Origin: CAZLYX01 sp964563885
GTDB taxonomy: Bacteria; Pseudomonadota; Gammaproteobacteria; Burkholderiales; Neisseriaceae
Length of the DNA stretch: 34,663 nucleotides
NCBI GenBank assembly: GCA_964563885.1
Contig: CAZLYX010000018.1
Location: 1 to 34,663 of the forward strand
Direction: 5' to 3'
The position numbers and the translations under genes are program-made. This document shows, in pieces, positions 23,486 to 31,691 of this stretch (positions are counted from its first letter, which is position 1; each line of letters begins with the position of its first letter). The notes under the pieces are model-generated. The model was not told the origin of the DNA and did no database searches. It saw only the letters and a program-made list of their open reading frames with translations.

Positions 23486-24106
23486 TTAGTGAAGCTGATC
23501 GTATTTTAATTGGATCAGTTCGCGATTGGGTGCATCTTCAGGCAATTGATCTAATGCTTGCTTGTAGGCTGCGAAAGCTTCTTTCGGTTTATTTTGCGCC
23601 ATCAAGACATCACCTTTGGTTTCTAATAATAGAGGTTCAAAGACTGGGTCAACTTTGGTATTTAGTGTAGCTAAAGATTCAGCATACTTTTTCTGTTGTA
23701 ATTGAACAGTGGCCAAACGCTGTATAGCCAATGCTTGAATCAACGGTGTTTTCTGATTGCTCAAAACCCATTGTAAATGGCCAGCTGCTTCATCATAGCG
23801 TGTTTTATCAAAAGCAATAGCAGCAACCACGAAAGAACCTTGAGCTGCAGCAATACTGCTTGGATAGTTTTTTTGCAATGTTTTTAAATGGCTACTAATA
23901 CCAGCCTCATCAGCAGGATTGGCAGCCAGCTGCTCTAAAACTGCTGCTGCTTCTTGGTTTTTCTTCACTTGATGATTGCTGTATAACACCCAACCTAAAT
24001 AGGCTAATGCAACCAGCACTAATGCCGCAAATATCCAGCGGCCAATGCTTTTCCAAAAATGTTTGAAATTTTCTAGTTCTTCTTGCTCTTCAATATGGGC
24101 AGCCAT
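23486..24106 (-). CDS. yfgM: YfgM-like TPR protein (Sec translocon ancillary subunit)
   Basis: A 206-residue inner-membrane protein. The cytoplasmic N-terminus (MAAHIEEQEELENFKHFW) is followed by one membrane helix (about 22-42, WIFAALVLVALAYLGWVLY). A periplasmic TPR domain then ends VLMAQNKPKEAFAAYKQALD. E. coli YfgM binds SecYEG and PpiD and hands proteins to periplasmic chaperones. The start has AAGGA 5 nt upstream. It lies between hisS and der as in E. coli, but bamB, normally next, is missing. Confidence 0.88.
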   Translation of the reverse strand: MAAHIEEQEELENFKHFWKSIGRWIFAALVLVALAYLGWVLYSNHQVKKNQEAAAVLEQLAANPADEAGISSHLKTLQKNYPSSIAAAQGSFVVAAIAFDKTRYDEAAGHLQWVLSNQKTPLIQALAIQRLATVQLQQKKYAESLATLNTKVDPVFEPLLLETKGDVLMAQNKPKEAFAAYKQALDQLPEDAPNRELIQLKYDQLH

Positions 24107-24144
24107 ACTTTTCCTTATTTACTCTGTTAGTTCTGTCAGGCGAT

Positions 24145-25476
24145 TTATATTGTCGCAGCATTCAGTTTGGTTTGTAATGTGATTAATCCATTTTGATCAC
24201 AAAGCGTATTTAAGCCAGCAATATCAGTTTGATATTCTTTAAATTTACGCTCAGCATCGCGCCATTGGCATATTACTTTAGCTTGACCCTGTTCTGTTTC
24301 CTGCACCAAAATCATTAAAACCGCACCCGATTTTTCAGCTTTTTCACGTTTCTTTTTAAAGCTTTGGTTGCCAAAATAATGCAATACGTCAATATGATTA
24401 TGGCGTAAGTTTTGTGCGATTTGTAATGCAGCAACACCACAGTTTGGCTCATGAATTAAATAAACATCGGCTACAGTCTGTGTTTTTAAACATCCATATT
24501 CTTTCACTAGTAACAACAAACGTTCAATGCCCATTGCAAAGCCAACTGATGGTGTGGGTTTTCCGCCCAACTCTTCAATTAGACCATCGTAACGTCCACC
24601 GCCACATACTGTGGCTTGTGAACCTAACTTATCGGTTACCCATTCAAACACGGTTTGGTTGTAATAATCCAAGCCACGCACCAAGCGCGGATTTTCAATA
24701 TAGACAATGCCTAAACCATCAAGCATTACTTTAAACTGAGTGTAATGTGCCCTGCTCTCTTCGCCCAAATAATCAATTAAATGCGGCGCAGCATTGCATA
24801 TTTTTTGTAATTCTGGATTTTTTGTGTCAAGAACACGCAAAGGATTGGTATGTAAGCGGCGTTTGCTGTCTTCATCAAGCTGTTTTTCATGTTGTTTCAG
24901 GTAGCCTACCAACGCTTCGCGGTGCGCCGCGCGCTCCTCACGTGTACCTAAACTGTTTATTTCTAAAGTTAAACAATCTTCAATGCCTAACTCTTTCCAT
25001 AAAAACGCACACATTGCCACAATTTCTGCATCGACATCTGGGCCTTCAAAACCTAAAGCTTCAATGCCCACTTGATGAAACTGGCGATAACGTCCTTTTT
25101 GTGGGCGTTCACGACGAAACATCGGCCCCATATACCACAACTTCTGCGGGCCGCTATAAAGTAAATCGTGCTCCACCACAGCGCGCAAACATGATGCTGT
25201 TCCTTCTGGTCGCAAGCTTAAGCTTAATGTATCGTTGCTGTCTGAAAACGTATACATTTCCTTGCCAACTACATCAGTTTCTTCGCCAATAGAACGCACG
25301 AATAAGCCAGTTTGCTCAGCAATCGGTGTGCGAATTTGGCTGTAACCATAGCGATGTGCCCAGATGGCCACGCGCTCTTCAAATGCCTGCCAAAAAGCCG
25401 CAGTGAGTTTAAAATCTTTTTGCTCGACCGGTAATAGATCGTTCATGCCTTTTACGGCCTGAATTTTTTGTCCCAT
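24145..25476 (-). CDS. hisS: Histidyl-tRNA synthetase
   Basis: A 443-residue class II synthetase that charges tRNA-His. The N-terminus IQAVKGMNDLLP is typical. Motif 2 and its surroundings read SLRPEGTASCLRAV and MFRRERPQKGRYRQFHQ, the His-specific signatures are GLDYYNQTVFEW and GGGRYDGL, and GFAMGIERL is motif 3. The C-terminal anticodon-binding domain follows from about 330. An exact DUS (24896-24907) lies in the gene and encodes GYLK. Confidence 0.97.
   Translation of the reverse strand: MGQKIQAVKGMNDLLPVEQKDFKLTAAFWQAFEERVAIWAHRYGYSQIRTPIAEQTGLFVRSIGEETDVVGKEMYTFSDSNDTLSLSLRPEGTASCLRAVVEHDLLYSGPQKLWYMGPMFRRERPQKGRYRQFHQVGIEALGFEGPDVDAEIVAMCAFLWKELGIEDCLTLEINSLGTREERAAHREALVGYLKQHEKQLDEDSKRRLHTNPLRVLDTKNPELQKICNAAPHLIDYLGEESRAHYTQFKVMLDGLGIVYIENPRLVRGLDYYNQTVFEWVTDKLGSQATVCGGGRYDGLIEELGGKPTPSVGFAMGIERLLLLVKEYGCLKTQTVADVYLIHEPNCGVAALQIAQNLRHNHIDVLHYFGNQSFKKKREKAEKSGAVLMILVQETEQGQAKVICQWRDAERKFKEYQTDIAGLNTLCDQNGLITLQTKLNAATI
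24896..24907 (-). repeat. DUS inside hisS
   Basis: An exact copy on the coding strand; GGC TAC CTG AAA encodes GYLK. Confidence 0.85.
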
Positions 25477-25511
25477 TATTTATGTTTCGTAATTTAAGTT
25501 TAATAAACATT

Positions 25512-25523
25512 TTCAGGTAGCCT
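25512..25523 (-). repeat. DUS, exact copy
   Basis: A single copy in the ispG-hisS spacer, with no partner, so read-through from ispG to hisS is plausible. Confidence 0.85.
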
Positions 25524-25561
25524 TAAACTAAGCTTAAAGCCTGCTTGAAAATCGATAACAG

Positions 25562-26830
25562 TTAAGCGTTCTGAATGGGAATAATACGGTTGGCACTGCG
25601 TTTTTTACCACCTTCACAATAATTGGTTTCTACATATTGCTGCACAATGTTTAAAAACTCAGCAGCCATATTGTCGCCTTTCAGAGTAACTCTGCGTTCG
25701 CCGTCAATATAAACTGGCGCCACTGGTATTTCTCCTGTGCCTGGCAAACTAATGCCAATATCAGCCAACTTGCTTTCACCCGGCCCGTTCACGACACAGC
25801 CCATTACTGCCACATTGAGACTTTCAACGCCTGGGTATTCTAAGCGCCAAACCACCATTTGTTCACGTAAATATTGTTGAATATCTTGTGCTAACTCTTG
25901 GAACACGGTGCTGGTGGTGCGACCACAACCAGGGCAAGCTGTTACCATTGGTGTAAATGAGCGCAAGCCCATTGTTTGTAAAATCTCTTGACCAACAATC
26001 ACTTCTTGTGTGCGCGAACCACCTGGCTCAGGCGTTAATGAAATACGGATGGTGTCGCCAATACCTTCTTGCAGCAACACAGCCAAAGCTGCTGTAGAGG
26101 CGACAATACCTTTACTACCCATGCCTGCTTCAGTTAAACCTAAATGCAAAGGATAGCGGCAACGGCTACCAAGCTCACGGTATACTTGGATTAAATCCTG
26201 GACTGCACTTACTTTGCACGACAAAATAATTTTGTTTTCAGGTAGCCCTAAATCAACTGCTTTTTGGGCTGATTCCAATGCTGAAACAATTAAAGCTTCT
26301 TTCATAACTTCGCCAGCAGTCTTAGGATTGGCCAAGGCCACGTTGGCATCCATCATGCGCTTGGCCAAGCTTTGATCTAGCGAGCCCCAATTGACGCCAA
26401 TGCGTACCGCTTTGTTGTATTCGGCGGCGGTGCGAATCATATAGGCAAATTTATCGTCACCTTTTGCGCCTCTGCCAACGTTACCAGGATTAATTCGATA
26501 TTTGGACAAGCTTTTGGCGCAATCAGGAAATTCTGCTAACAATCGTTCACCGTTAAAATGAAAATCACCAACAAGCGGCGTATTGCAGCCCATGTCATCT
26601 AAACGTTGACGGATTTCAGCCACTTTTGAAGCTGCTTCTGGGCTATTAACTGTAATCCGAACCATTTCTGAACCAGCTTCAGCCAGCTCATGCACTTGAT
26701 TCGCTGTGCCCACAGCATCGACAGTATCGGTGTTGGTCATCGACTGTACAACCACAGGTGCATCAGAGCCTACTTGAACATGATCAATGGCTACCTGAAA
26801 AGTAGCACGACGTTTAGGAGCAACACTCAT
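25562..26830 (-). CDS. ispG: 4-hydroxy-3-methylbut-2-enyl diphosphate synthase (IspG/GcpE)
   Basis: A 422-residue iron-sulfur enzyme of the MEP isoprenoid pathway that converts MEcPP to HMBPP. A TIM-barrel domain starts with VQVGSDAPVVVQSMTNTDT. The 4Fe-4S domain has CPGCGRTTSTVFQEL and AVMGCVVNGPGE, giving the three Cys ligands; Glu completes the cluster. There are two near-DUS copies inside: 26788-26799 (FQVA) and 26237-26248 (GLPEN). The start overlaps the rodZ stop by 1 nt (TAATG), so it is translationally coupled. Confidence 0.97.
   Translation of the reverse strand: MSVAPKRRATFQVAIDHVQVGSDAPVVVQSMTNTDTVDAVGTANQVHELAEAGSEMVRITVNSPEAASKVAEIRQRLDDMGCNTPLVGDFHFNGERLLAEFPDCAKSLSKYRINPGNVGRGAKGDDKFAYMIRTAAEYNKAVRIGVNWGSLDQSLAKRMMDANVALANPKTAGEVMKEALIVSALESAQKAVDLGLPENKIILSCKVSAVQDLIQVYRELGSRCRYPLHLGLTEAGMGSKGIVASTAALAVLLQEGIGDTIRISLTPEPGGSRTQEVIVGQEILQTMGLRSFTPMVTACPGCGRTTSTVFQELAQDIQQYLREQMVVWRLEYPGVESLNVAVMGCVVNGPGESKLADIGISLPGTGEIPVAPVYIDGERRVTLKGDNMAAEFLNIVQQYVETNYCEGGKKRSANRIIPIQNA
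26237..26248 (-). repeat. Near-DUS inside ispG (11/12)
   Basis: GGGCTACCTGAA on the coding strand, encoding part of GLPEN. Confidence 0.6.
26788..26799 (+). repeat. Near-DUS inside ispG (11/12)
   Basis: TGGCTACCTGAA on the plus strand; ispG reads the complement as FQVA, the same peptide as at the DUS in the MFS gene. Confidence 0.6.
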
Positions 26831-27690
26831 TACTTACCCGCCTTAAATGATGAAGTGGTTTTACCAGTTTTATGTTTTTCAACTGGAATATCTTGGCCGC
26901 CAAAATTAGCACGAGACCCTAATGAATAGCCAATATATACTTGGTATGGTGCGCCACCACGATAGCGATACTCGCTGCCTCCAGGCACAATTTTATTGAT
27001 AAGCTCTTTACCATCTTTATCTTGGATAAACAGTTTAGAACGATATCGCACTGATACCAAAAGTTCATCAGCTGCTATTTGCAAAGGCACATCACTAGCT
27101 TGAATATCTGAAGAAGCTGTCTGGAGTGAGGATGAAGCAATTTGTGATGCAGCCTGTTCGCTGGCCATCGCCATCACTGTCACATTACTGCTAGGAATAT
27201 TATCTGATGAAGTTACCTGAAAACCAGCATTCGCTTCAGATTCTTGCTTTGTATATGCAGTATTAGATTTTGTTTGCCAAATATAAATCCCGCCTAAAAC
27301 AGATGCGGTAATCGCACCTGCCAAAGCCCATTTTAGCCAAGAGGCAGAAAAAATCTGCGGCTCCTGATAAGCTGGCATATCGGCATTTATAGTAAAATTG
27401 TATTGACTATCAGACGGTTTAGGTGCTAAGTGTTCAATAAATTCTTTTGCTTCGCTATCTTCTATGCCCAAAAAAGCACTATATTGACGTAAAAAACCAC
27501 GCACATACACCAATTCTGGCAAGCTCTGATAATCGCCGCTCTCCAGCGCCGCGATTTGCACGGCTGATAATTTTAACTGGCCGCTCACATCTGAAATGGA
27601 TAAGCCTTTTTGTTCACGTTGCTTACTCAAACGCTGTCCATAAGCATAAGCATCTAATTGTGAATAAACATCTTTTTGGCTGCTCGTCAT
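26830..27690 (-). CDS. rodZ: Cytoskeleton protein RodZ
   Basis: A 286-residue bitopic protein that links MreB to the cell wall machinery and helps set cell shape. The cytoplasmic HTH domain is at about residues 14-85 (LSKQREQKGLSISDVSGQLK, IAALESGDY, YVRGFLRQYSAFLGI). A membrane helix at about 121-139 (WALAGAITASVLGGIYIW) is followed by a Ser/Ala-rich linker. A periplasmic beta domain of DUF4115 type ends near 270. It lies between pilW and ispG, the standard order. Confidence 0.93.
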   Translation of the reverse strand: MTSSQKDVYSQLDAYAYGQRLSKQREQKGLSISDVSGQLKLSAVQIAALESGDYQSLPELVYVRGFLRQYSAFLGIEDSEAKEFIEHLAPKPSDSQYNFTINADMPAYQEPQIFSASWLKWALAGAITASVLGGIYIWQTKSNTAYTKQESEANAGFQVTSSDNIPSSNVTVMAMASEQAASQIASSSLQTASSDIQASDVPLQIAADELLVSVRYRSKLFIQDKDGKELINKIVPGGSEYRYRGGAPYQVYIGYSLGSRANFGGQDIPVEKHKTGKTTSSFKAGK

Positions 27691-27692
27691 GA

Positions 27693-28454
27693 CTAGCGTC
27701 CTGTACTGATGTTTTGAAGTTCTTCTGAATAAGGATAATTGGCACGCAACTGTGCTTCATACTCATACGCTGCTTGGGTATTACCCATCGCCCGCGCCAA
27801 ACGCCATCCCAATAACAGATCATCTGCATTTAGTGCATTGATTTTACTTTGGTATTGTCGAAATGAATAATCAGCTTCAGAAAGTTTCCCATCCAACATT
27901 TTGGTGCGCGCCATTTCTTTTAGTGCTGGTAAAAAGCCGGGTGCTGTGCTCAATGAACGCTCTAAATAAGCTTCAGATAAGCTATATTGCCCCATTTTTG
28001 CCGTACAAATTCCCTTGTTGAAATTAGCAACATAAGGGCTGGGGTAAGTTGGATCAGCCAAGGCTTTATCGAAATACGCGATTGATTCATTTGCCTTATT
28101 AGCAGAATTGCATAAAAACCAACCATAGTTGTTATTGGTTTCTGCGCTGTTCGGATTGATTGCCAAAGCTTTGAGAAAGCTTTCTTGAGCTTTTTCAGGC
28201 ACTTTTAAGTATTCGTAAATTTGAGCGCGGATTGACCAAGCCATCTCATTTTTACTGTCTGATTGTAGTGCTTCTTCAATGCTGGCAGTGGCTTGGCGAA
28301 AGTCTTGCGCACCCATATATTCTATCGCGAGCTGGGTTTTAATTTGTGAAATTTCGTGAGCTTTTTCACTTTTACTGGCTTTAGGAATATCACTACCAGC
28401 ACAAGCAGCCAAAACTAAAGTTAGGGCCAAAGGAAACCAAATACGCTTTGCCAT
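27693..28454 (-). CDS. pilW: Type IV pilus biogenesis/stability lipoprotein PilW
   Basis: A 253-residue TPR lipoprotein (PilF in Pseudomonas) that assembles the PilQ secretin and stabilises pili. The signal peptide ends in the lipobox LAAC with Cys18. TPR units follow (RQATASIEEAL, PEKAQESFLKALAINPNSAETNNNYGWF in two segments of the family pattern, then SIAYFDKAL, YSLSEAYLERSL). The frame is open to 28490, but ATG 28454 has AGAGGA 5 nt upstream and begins the signal peptide, so the longer form is rejected. It starts 2 nt after the rlmN stop. Its presence fits a piliated, transformable organism. Confidence 0.92.
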   Translation of the reverse strand: MAKRIWFPLALTLVLAACAGSDIPKASKSEKAHEISQIKTQLAIEYMGAQDFRQATASIEEALQSDSKNEMAWSIRAQIYEYLKVPEKAQESFLKALAINPNSAETNNNYGWFLCNSANKANESIAYFDKALADPTYPSPYVANFNKGICTAKMGQYSLSEAYLERSLSTAPGFLPALKEMARTKMLDGKLSEADYSFRQYQSKINALNADDLLLGWRLARAMGNTQAAYEYEAQLRANYPYSEELQNISTGR

Positions 28455-28456
28455 AC

Positions 28457-29551
28457 TTATCCTCTTTGTTCTACATGAATTTGTTGCCATTTTTGCTGAC
28501 GGCGGGTTTTATCCTGCACTTGTCCAGCTAGCTGACCGCATGCGGCATCAATATCCTCACCACGCGTTTTGCGCACAGTTACAACAAAACCAGCTTGCTG
28601 CAAAATATCGCGAAAAATTCTAATACTATTTTGACTAGAACGCTCATAACCAGAGTTTGGAAACGGATTAAACGGAATAAGATTGAATTTACAAGGCACA
28701 TCTTTCACCAGCTCAATCAATTCACGTGCATGTTGCGCTTTGTCGTTGATACCATTTAGCATTACATATTCAAAAGTAATAAAATCACGTGGTGCTTTAA
28801 CCAAGTATCGTTGGCAAGCAGCCATTAATACCTTAAGTGGATATTTTTTATTCACAGGTACGATTACATCGCGTATCTCATCGTTTGATGCATGTAAAGA
28901 AACAGCTAAAGCCACTGGCATGTCATCTCTCAAACGATCCATTTGTGGCACCATGCCCGAAGTTGAAACGGTTACTCGTCGGCGTGACAAGCCATAACCG
29001 TGATCATCTAGCATAATACTCAAAGCAGTGACCACATTATCATAGTTCGCCAGTGGTTCTCCCATACCCATCATTACCACGTTAGAAATCACACGCTCAC
29101 TTTTGGGTGTGACCCCCATTGCTTTGTTGGCCCACCATAATTGACCAATAATTTCAGCCGCGCTTAGATTTCGATTAAAGCCCTGTCGACCGGTTGAACA
29201 AAAAGTGCACTCTAAAGCACAGCCCACTTGCGAAGAAATACACAGTGTTCCGCGCTCAGATTCGGGAATATATACGGTTTCAACACCATTGCCTGTACCT
29301 ACATCGAGCAACCACTTGCGCGTTCCATCTGTTGATTCTTGGGAAGTCATCAACTCAGGTAGGCCAACAATAGCATGCTCTTGCAGCTTAATACGCAATG
29401 ATTTGGCAATATCGGTCATTTCATTAAAATCAGAAGTTGCCGATAGATGCATCCAGCGCATAACCTGTTTTGCACGAAAAGATTTTTCTCCCATCGCACC
29501 AAAAAGTTCGGTTAGACCAGCTAGATCATAATTTAATAAATTGGTTTTCAT
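28457..29551 (-). CDS. rlmN: Dual-specificity RNA methyltransferase RlmN
   Basis: A 364-residue radical-SAM enzyme that methylates C2 of A2503 in 23S rRNA and A37 of some tRNAs. The cluster motif CALECTFC is at about 117-124 (CxxxCxxC). The C-terminal acceptor Cys is in DIDAACGQLAG. VMMGMGEPLANYDNV is a family signature. It starts at ATG 29551, upstream of which lies a perfect 14-bp dyad. pilW follows directly. Confidence 0.96.
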   Translation of the reverse strand: MKTNLLNYDLAGLTELFGAMGEKSFRAKQVMRWMHLSATSDFNEMTDIAKSLRIKLQEHAIVGLPELMTSQESTDGTRKWLLDVGTGNGVETVYIPESERGTLCISSQVGCALECTFCSTGRQGFNRNLSAAEIIGQLWWANKAMGVTPKSERVISNVVMMGMGEPLANYDNVVTALSIMLDDHGYGLSRRRVTVSTSGMVPQMDRLRDDMPVALAVSLHASNDEIRDVIVPVNKKYPLKVLMAACQRYLVKAPRDFITFEYVMLNGINDKAQHARELIELVKDVPCKFNLIPFNPFPNSGYERSSQNSIRIFRDILQQAGFVVTVRKTRGEDIDAACGQLAGQVQDKTRRQQKWQQIHVEQRG

Positions 29552-29575
29552 AAACTCTTTAATTAGCGTTAAGCC

Positions 29576-29621
29576 TTTAAACTAAGTGTTTTAACGGGAT
29601 CATTTACACACTTAGTTTAAA
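29576..29621. repeat. Perfect 14-bp inverted repeat upstream of rlmN
   Basis: TTTAAACTAAGTGT (29576-29589) and ACACTTAGTTTAAA (29608-29621) with an 18-nt spacer. It contains no DUS and no U-run follows on the minus strand. It lies in the ndk-rlmN gap, 25-70 nt before the rlmN ATG. It may be an operator or a leader hairpin. Confidence 0.8.
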
Positions 29622-29628
29622 AACTTGT

Positions 29629-29657
29629 AGCCGGCCGCACTATTAGTATGACCGGCT
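29629..29657 (-). terminator. Possible terminator of ndk
   Basis: AGCCGG (29629-29634) and CCGGCT (29652-29657), with an inner ACTATTAGT dyad; the minus strand continues CTACAAGTTTTT. It sits 18 nt after the ndk stop. The stem is short and the U-run displaced, so the call is tentative. Confidence 0.45.
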
Positions 29658-29674
29658 GAAACGTCACTCAAATC

Positions 29675-30100
29675 TTAACGTGGGCAAATTTCGTTTGCAG
29701 CAAAGAAATAGTTTGTTTCGATAGCAGCATTTTCCAAACTGTCTGAACCATGCACCGCATTGGCATCAATAGAATCAGCAAAATCTGCACGAATAGTGCC
29801 AGCTTCAGCTTCTTTTGGGTTAGTGGCACCCATCAAATCACGGTTTTTAACAACGGCATCTTCGCCTTCTAGCAACTGAATCATTACTGGGCCGCTGGTC
29901 ATGAATGACACTAAGTCATTAAAAAAAGGACGCTCTTTATGCACAGCATAAAAGCCTTGTGCTTCTTCAGTGGTTAGGTGCTTCATTTTAGCAGCGATGA
30001 CTTTCAAACCGCTATTTTCAAAACGGCTGTAAATTTGGCCAATCACGTTTTTAGCTACGGCATCAGGTTTGATGATAGAAATGGTTCTTTCAATGCTCAT
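29675..30100 (-). CDS. ndk: Nucleoside diphosphate kinase
   Basis: A 141-residue enzyme that balances (d)NTP pools by phosphate transfer through a His intermediate. The active-site His117 is in NAVHGSDS, KPDAV is near the N-terminus, and TNPKEAEAGTIRADF holds nucleotide-binding residues. Length is normal. It begins the ndk-rlmN-pilW-rodZ-ispG-hisS cluster, as in other betaproteobacteria. Confidence 0.97.
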   Translation of the reverse strand: MSIERTISIIKPDAVAKNVIGQIYSRFENSGLKVIAAKMKHLTTEEAQGFYAVHKERPFFNDLVSFMTSGPVMIQLLEGEDAVVKNRDLMGATNPKEAEAGTIRADFADSIDANAVHGSDSLENAAIETNYFFAANEICPR

Positions 30101-30196
30101 GTTATTTTCTTTCGGGTTAGGTTTTTAAAACATACGGCCATGCGATTTTAGCAAAATTCGCCTCTTTTATATACCCTTTAAGTGCTTTAATTTGAA

Positions 30197-31342
30197 TTAA
30201 GCTAATTTCTTTCCTAGGGTTAAATGCGGCAATTCCAAGTATTGTTTTGATTGCATTTCTGTCATCCGACTTGCAGTGCGCACAAACTCATTGGCAAAAT
30301 CGCCCTCTATATAAATATCTTCGGCTGCAACAGCCGAAGTGGCACACAATTTAACACGGTAATCATACAGCACATCGATCAACCAAGTTAAACGACGCGC
30401 TTCTGAGCGCTCCCCAGTACCTAATTGCTCAAACCCAGACACAAATACTAAATTATAGTTTTCAGCTAAATAGAGATAATCAGACTGCGACCGAGGCCCA
30501 AAACATAAGGTATGGAAGTCAAACCAGATAGCACTTTCAGTGCGTGCTTTACATTTTAATTCACGATTATTGATGCTAATTTCTACTGGTTGTCGTCCTT
30601 GGAAATGGGTCATTTGATCAAACAAAGTAGATAACTTGGCTTCATTTTCTTCATTTGCAGGCACATAAAATACATTTCCAGGGCTTAAAGTACGCAAACG
30701 GTAGTCTTCGCCGCCATCTACATTCAGAACAATCAGTTTATCTTCTAAGAGCTTAATCGTTGGTAGAAAACTGCTTCGGTTTTGTCCTTGAGGGTATAAC
30801 TCACTTGGCGCGTAATTTGACGTAGCCACCAGCACCACGCCTTGTTCAAAAAGGTTTTCAAGTAACCGACCCAAAATCATAGCATCAGCAATATCACTCA
30901 CGTGGAACTCATCAAAACATAATACACGAGCTTCGCTGGCAATTTCATTGGCCACTGCTTTTAATGGATCAGGCTCACCTTTGAGTGCTTTCATGCGACG
31001 ATGTACTTCTGCCATAAAAGCGTGAAAATGCACACGCCGCTTGCGGCGATAAGGTAAGCAACCAAAGAAAACATCCATCAAAAAGCTTTTACCGCGACCT
31101 ACTCCGCCATAAAAAAATAAACCTCTAGGCAATTGTGGTGAGCGGATACTGCGACCTAAAAAACGATTGCGCTTGCGCTTGAACATCATCAGCTCTGTCC
31201 AAAGCTCATCAAGATGCTCAATGGCTTTTTCTTGTGACGGATCGCGAATAAATACCGGCTGCTCCAAGGCAGCCTGATACCAAGTTAAGGGGCTATGATT
31301 AGCGTATTCTGGTGCGATAAAAGCGGTTTGATTATTATCCAT
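30197..31342 (-). CDS. zapE: Cell division ATPase ZapE (AFG1 family)
   Basis: A 381-residue AAA-like ATPase of the AFG1/ZapE family, which associates with the Z-ring and constriction in E. coli. Walker A GGVGRGKS is near residues 79-86, Walker B appears as LCFDEFHVSDIAD, and VATSNYAPSELY is sensor 1. The C-terminal RRLTWLIDVLYDYRVKL and SRMTEMQSKQYL are family signatures. It starts at ATG 31342. It has no close operon partner; a TATAAT precedes it. Confidence 0.93.
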   Translation of the reverse strand: MDNNQTAFIAPEYANHSPLTWYQAALEQPVFIRDPSQEKAIEHLDELWTELMMFKRKRNRFLGRSIRSPQLPRGLFFYGGVGRGKSFLMDVFFGCLPYRRKRRVHFHAFMAEVHRRMKALKGEPDPLKAVANEIASEARVLCFDEFHVSDIADAMILGRLLENLFEQGVVLVATSNYAPSELYPQGQNRSSFLPTIKLLEDKLIVLNVDGGEDYRLRTLSPGNVFYVPANEENEAKLSTLFDQMTHFQGRQPVEISINNRELKCKARTESAIWFDFHTLCFGPRSQSDYLYLAENYNLVFVSGFEQLGTGERSEARRLTWLIDVLYDYRVKLCATSAVAAEDIYIEGDFANEFVRTASRMTEMQSKQYLELPHLTLGKKLA

Positions 31343-31373
31343 TTTTTAATCTTCATTCGCTGAAAATCCGTCT

Positions 31374-31379
31374 ATTATA
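31374..31379 (-). promoter_or_regulatory. Putative -10 element for zapE
   Basis: A perfect TATAAT on the minus strand, 32 nt upstream of the zapE ATG. The DUS at 31389-31400 would fill the spacer to a weak -35, so DUS and promoter overlap. Confidence 0.45.
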
Positions 31380-31388
31380 GATGATTTC

Positions 31389-31400
31389 AGGCTACCTGAA
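31389..31400 (+). repeat. DUS, exact copy
   Basis: A single copy in the zapE promoter region; a partial TTTCAGG precedes it, giving a short TTTCAGGCTACCTGAAA near-dyad. Confidence 0.85.
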
Positions 31401-31614
31401 AGCAGATAACGTACTTGAGTTACAAAATACTACCGAATGATACATTTGAATGATGACTTAAAGAATTATGAATATCATCACATAAGCTGATTACGATTTA
31501 TTTTAGAGACGACAGACAGATTCAGAACGGTATTAAATAAACTTATTCATTGCTATATAAACAATTTCTTATCTGGAACTATATGCTCACAAAAATAAAT
31601 ATCATCGCTAATTT

Positions 31615-31658
31615 AATAAGGCTACCTGAAGCATGTCGGTGTTTCAGGTAGCCTTATT
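31615..31658 (-). terminator. DUS-pair hairpin, terminator of greA
   Basis: A 16-bp perfect stem (31615-31630 with 31643-31658) containing exact DUS copies at 31619-31630 and 31643-31654, with a 12-nt loop. It lies 33 nt after the greA stop. Confidence 0.7.
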
Positions 31659-31691
31659 TATCGTTAACAAGTGCCTTTATTAGCCAGCCTA

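Larger units (their letters stand above)
31343..31691. other. Intergenic region without a protein gene
   Basis: This 349-nt gap upstream of zapE holds its likely -10, a single DUS and the greA terminator. The AT-rich middle (about 31410-31610) shows nothing I recognise. Confidence 0.7.

Noticed and set aside
24747..25292. Plus-strand frame (about 181 residues) inside hisS
   Set aside because: Antisense to an unmistakable HisS, with no family features.
28455..28490. Longer PilW start at 28490
   Set aside because: It would put 12 polar residues before the lipoprotein signal peptide; ATG 28454 has a strong ribosome-binding site.
31561..31660. Short frame from ATG near 31583
   Set aside because: It would encode only about 23 residues running into the DUS hairpin; no support.
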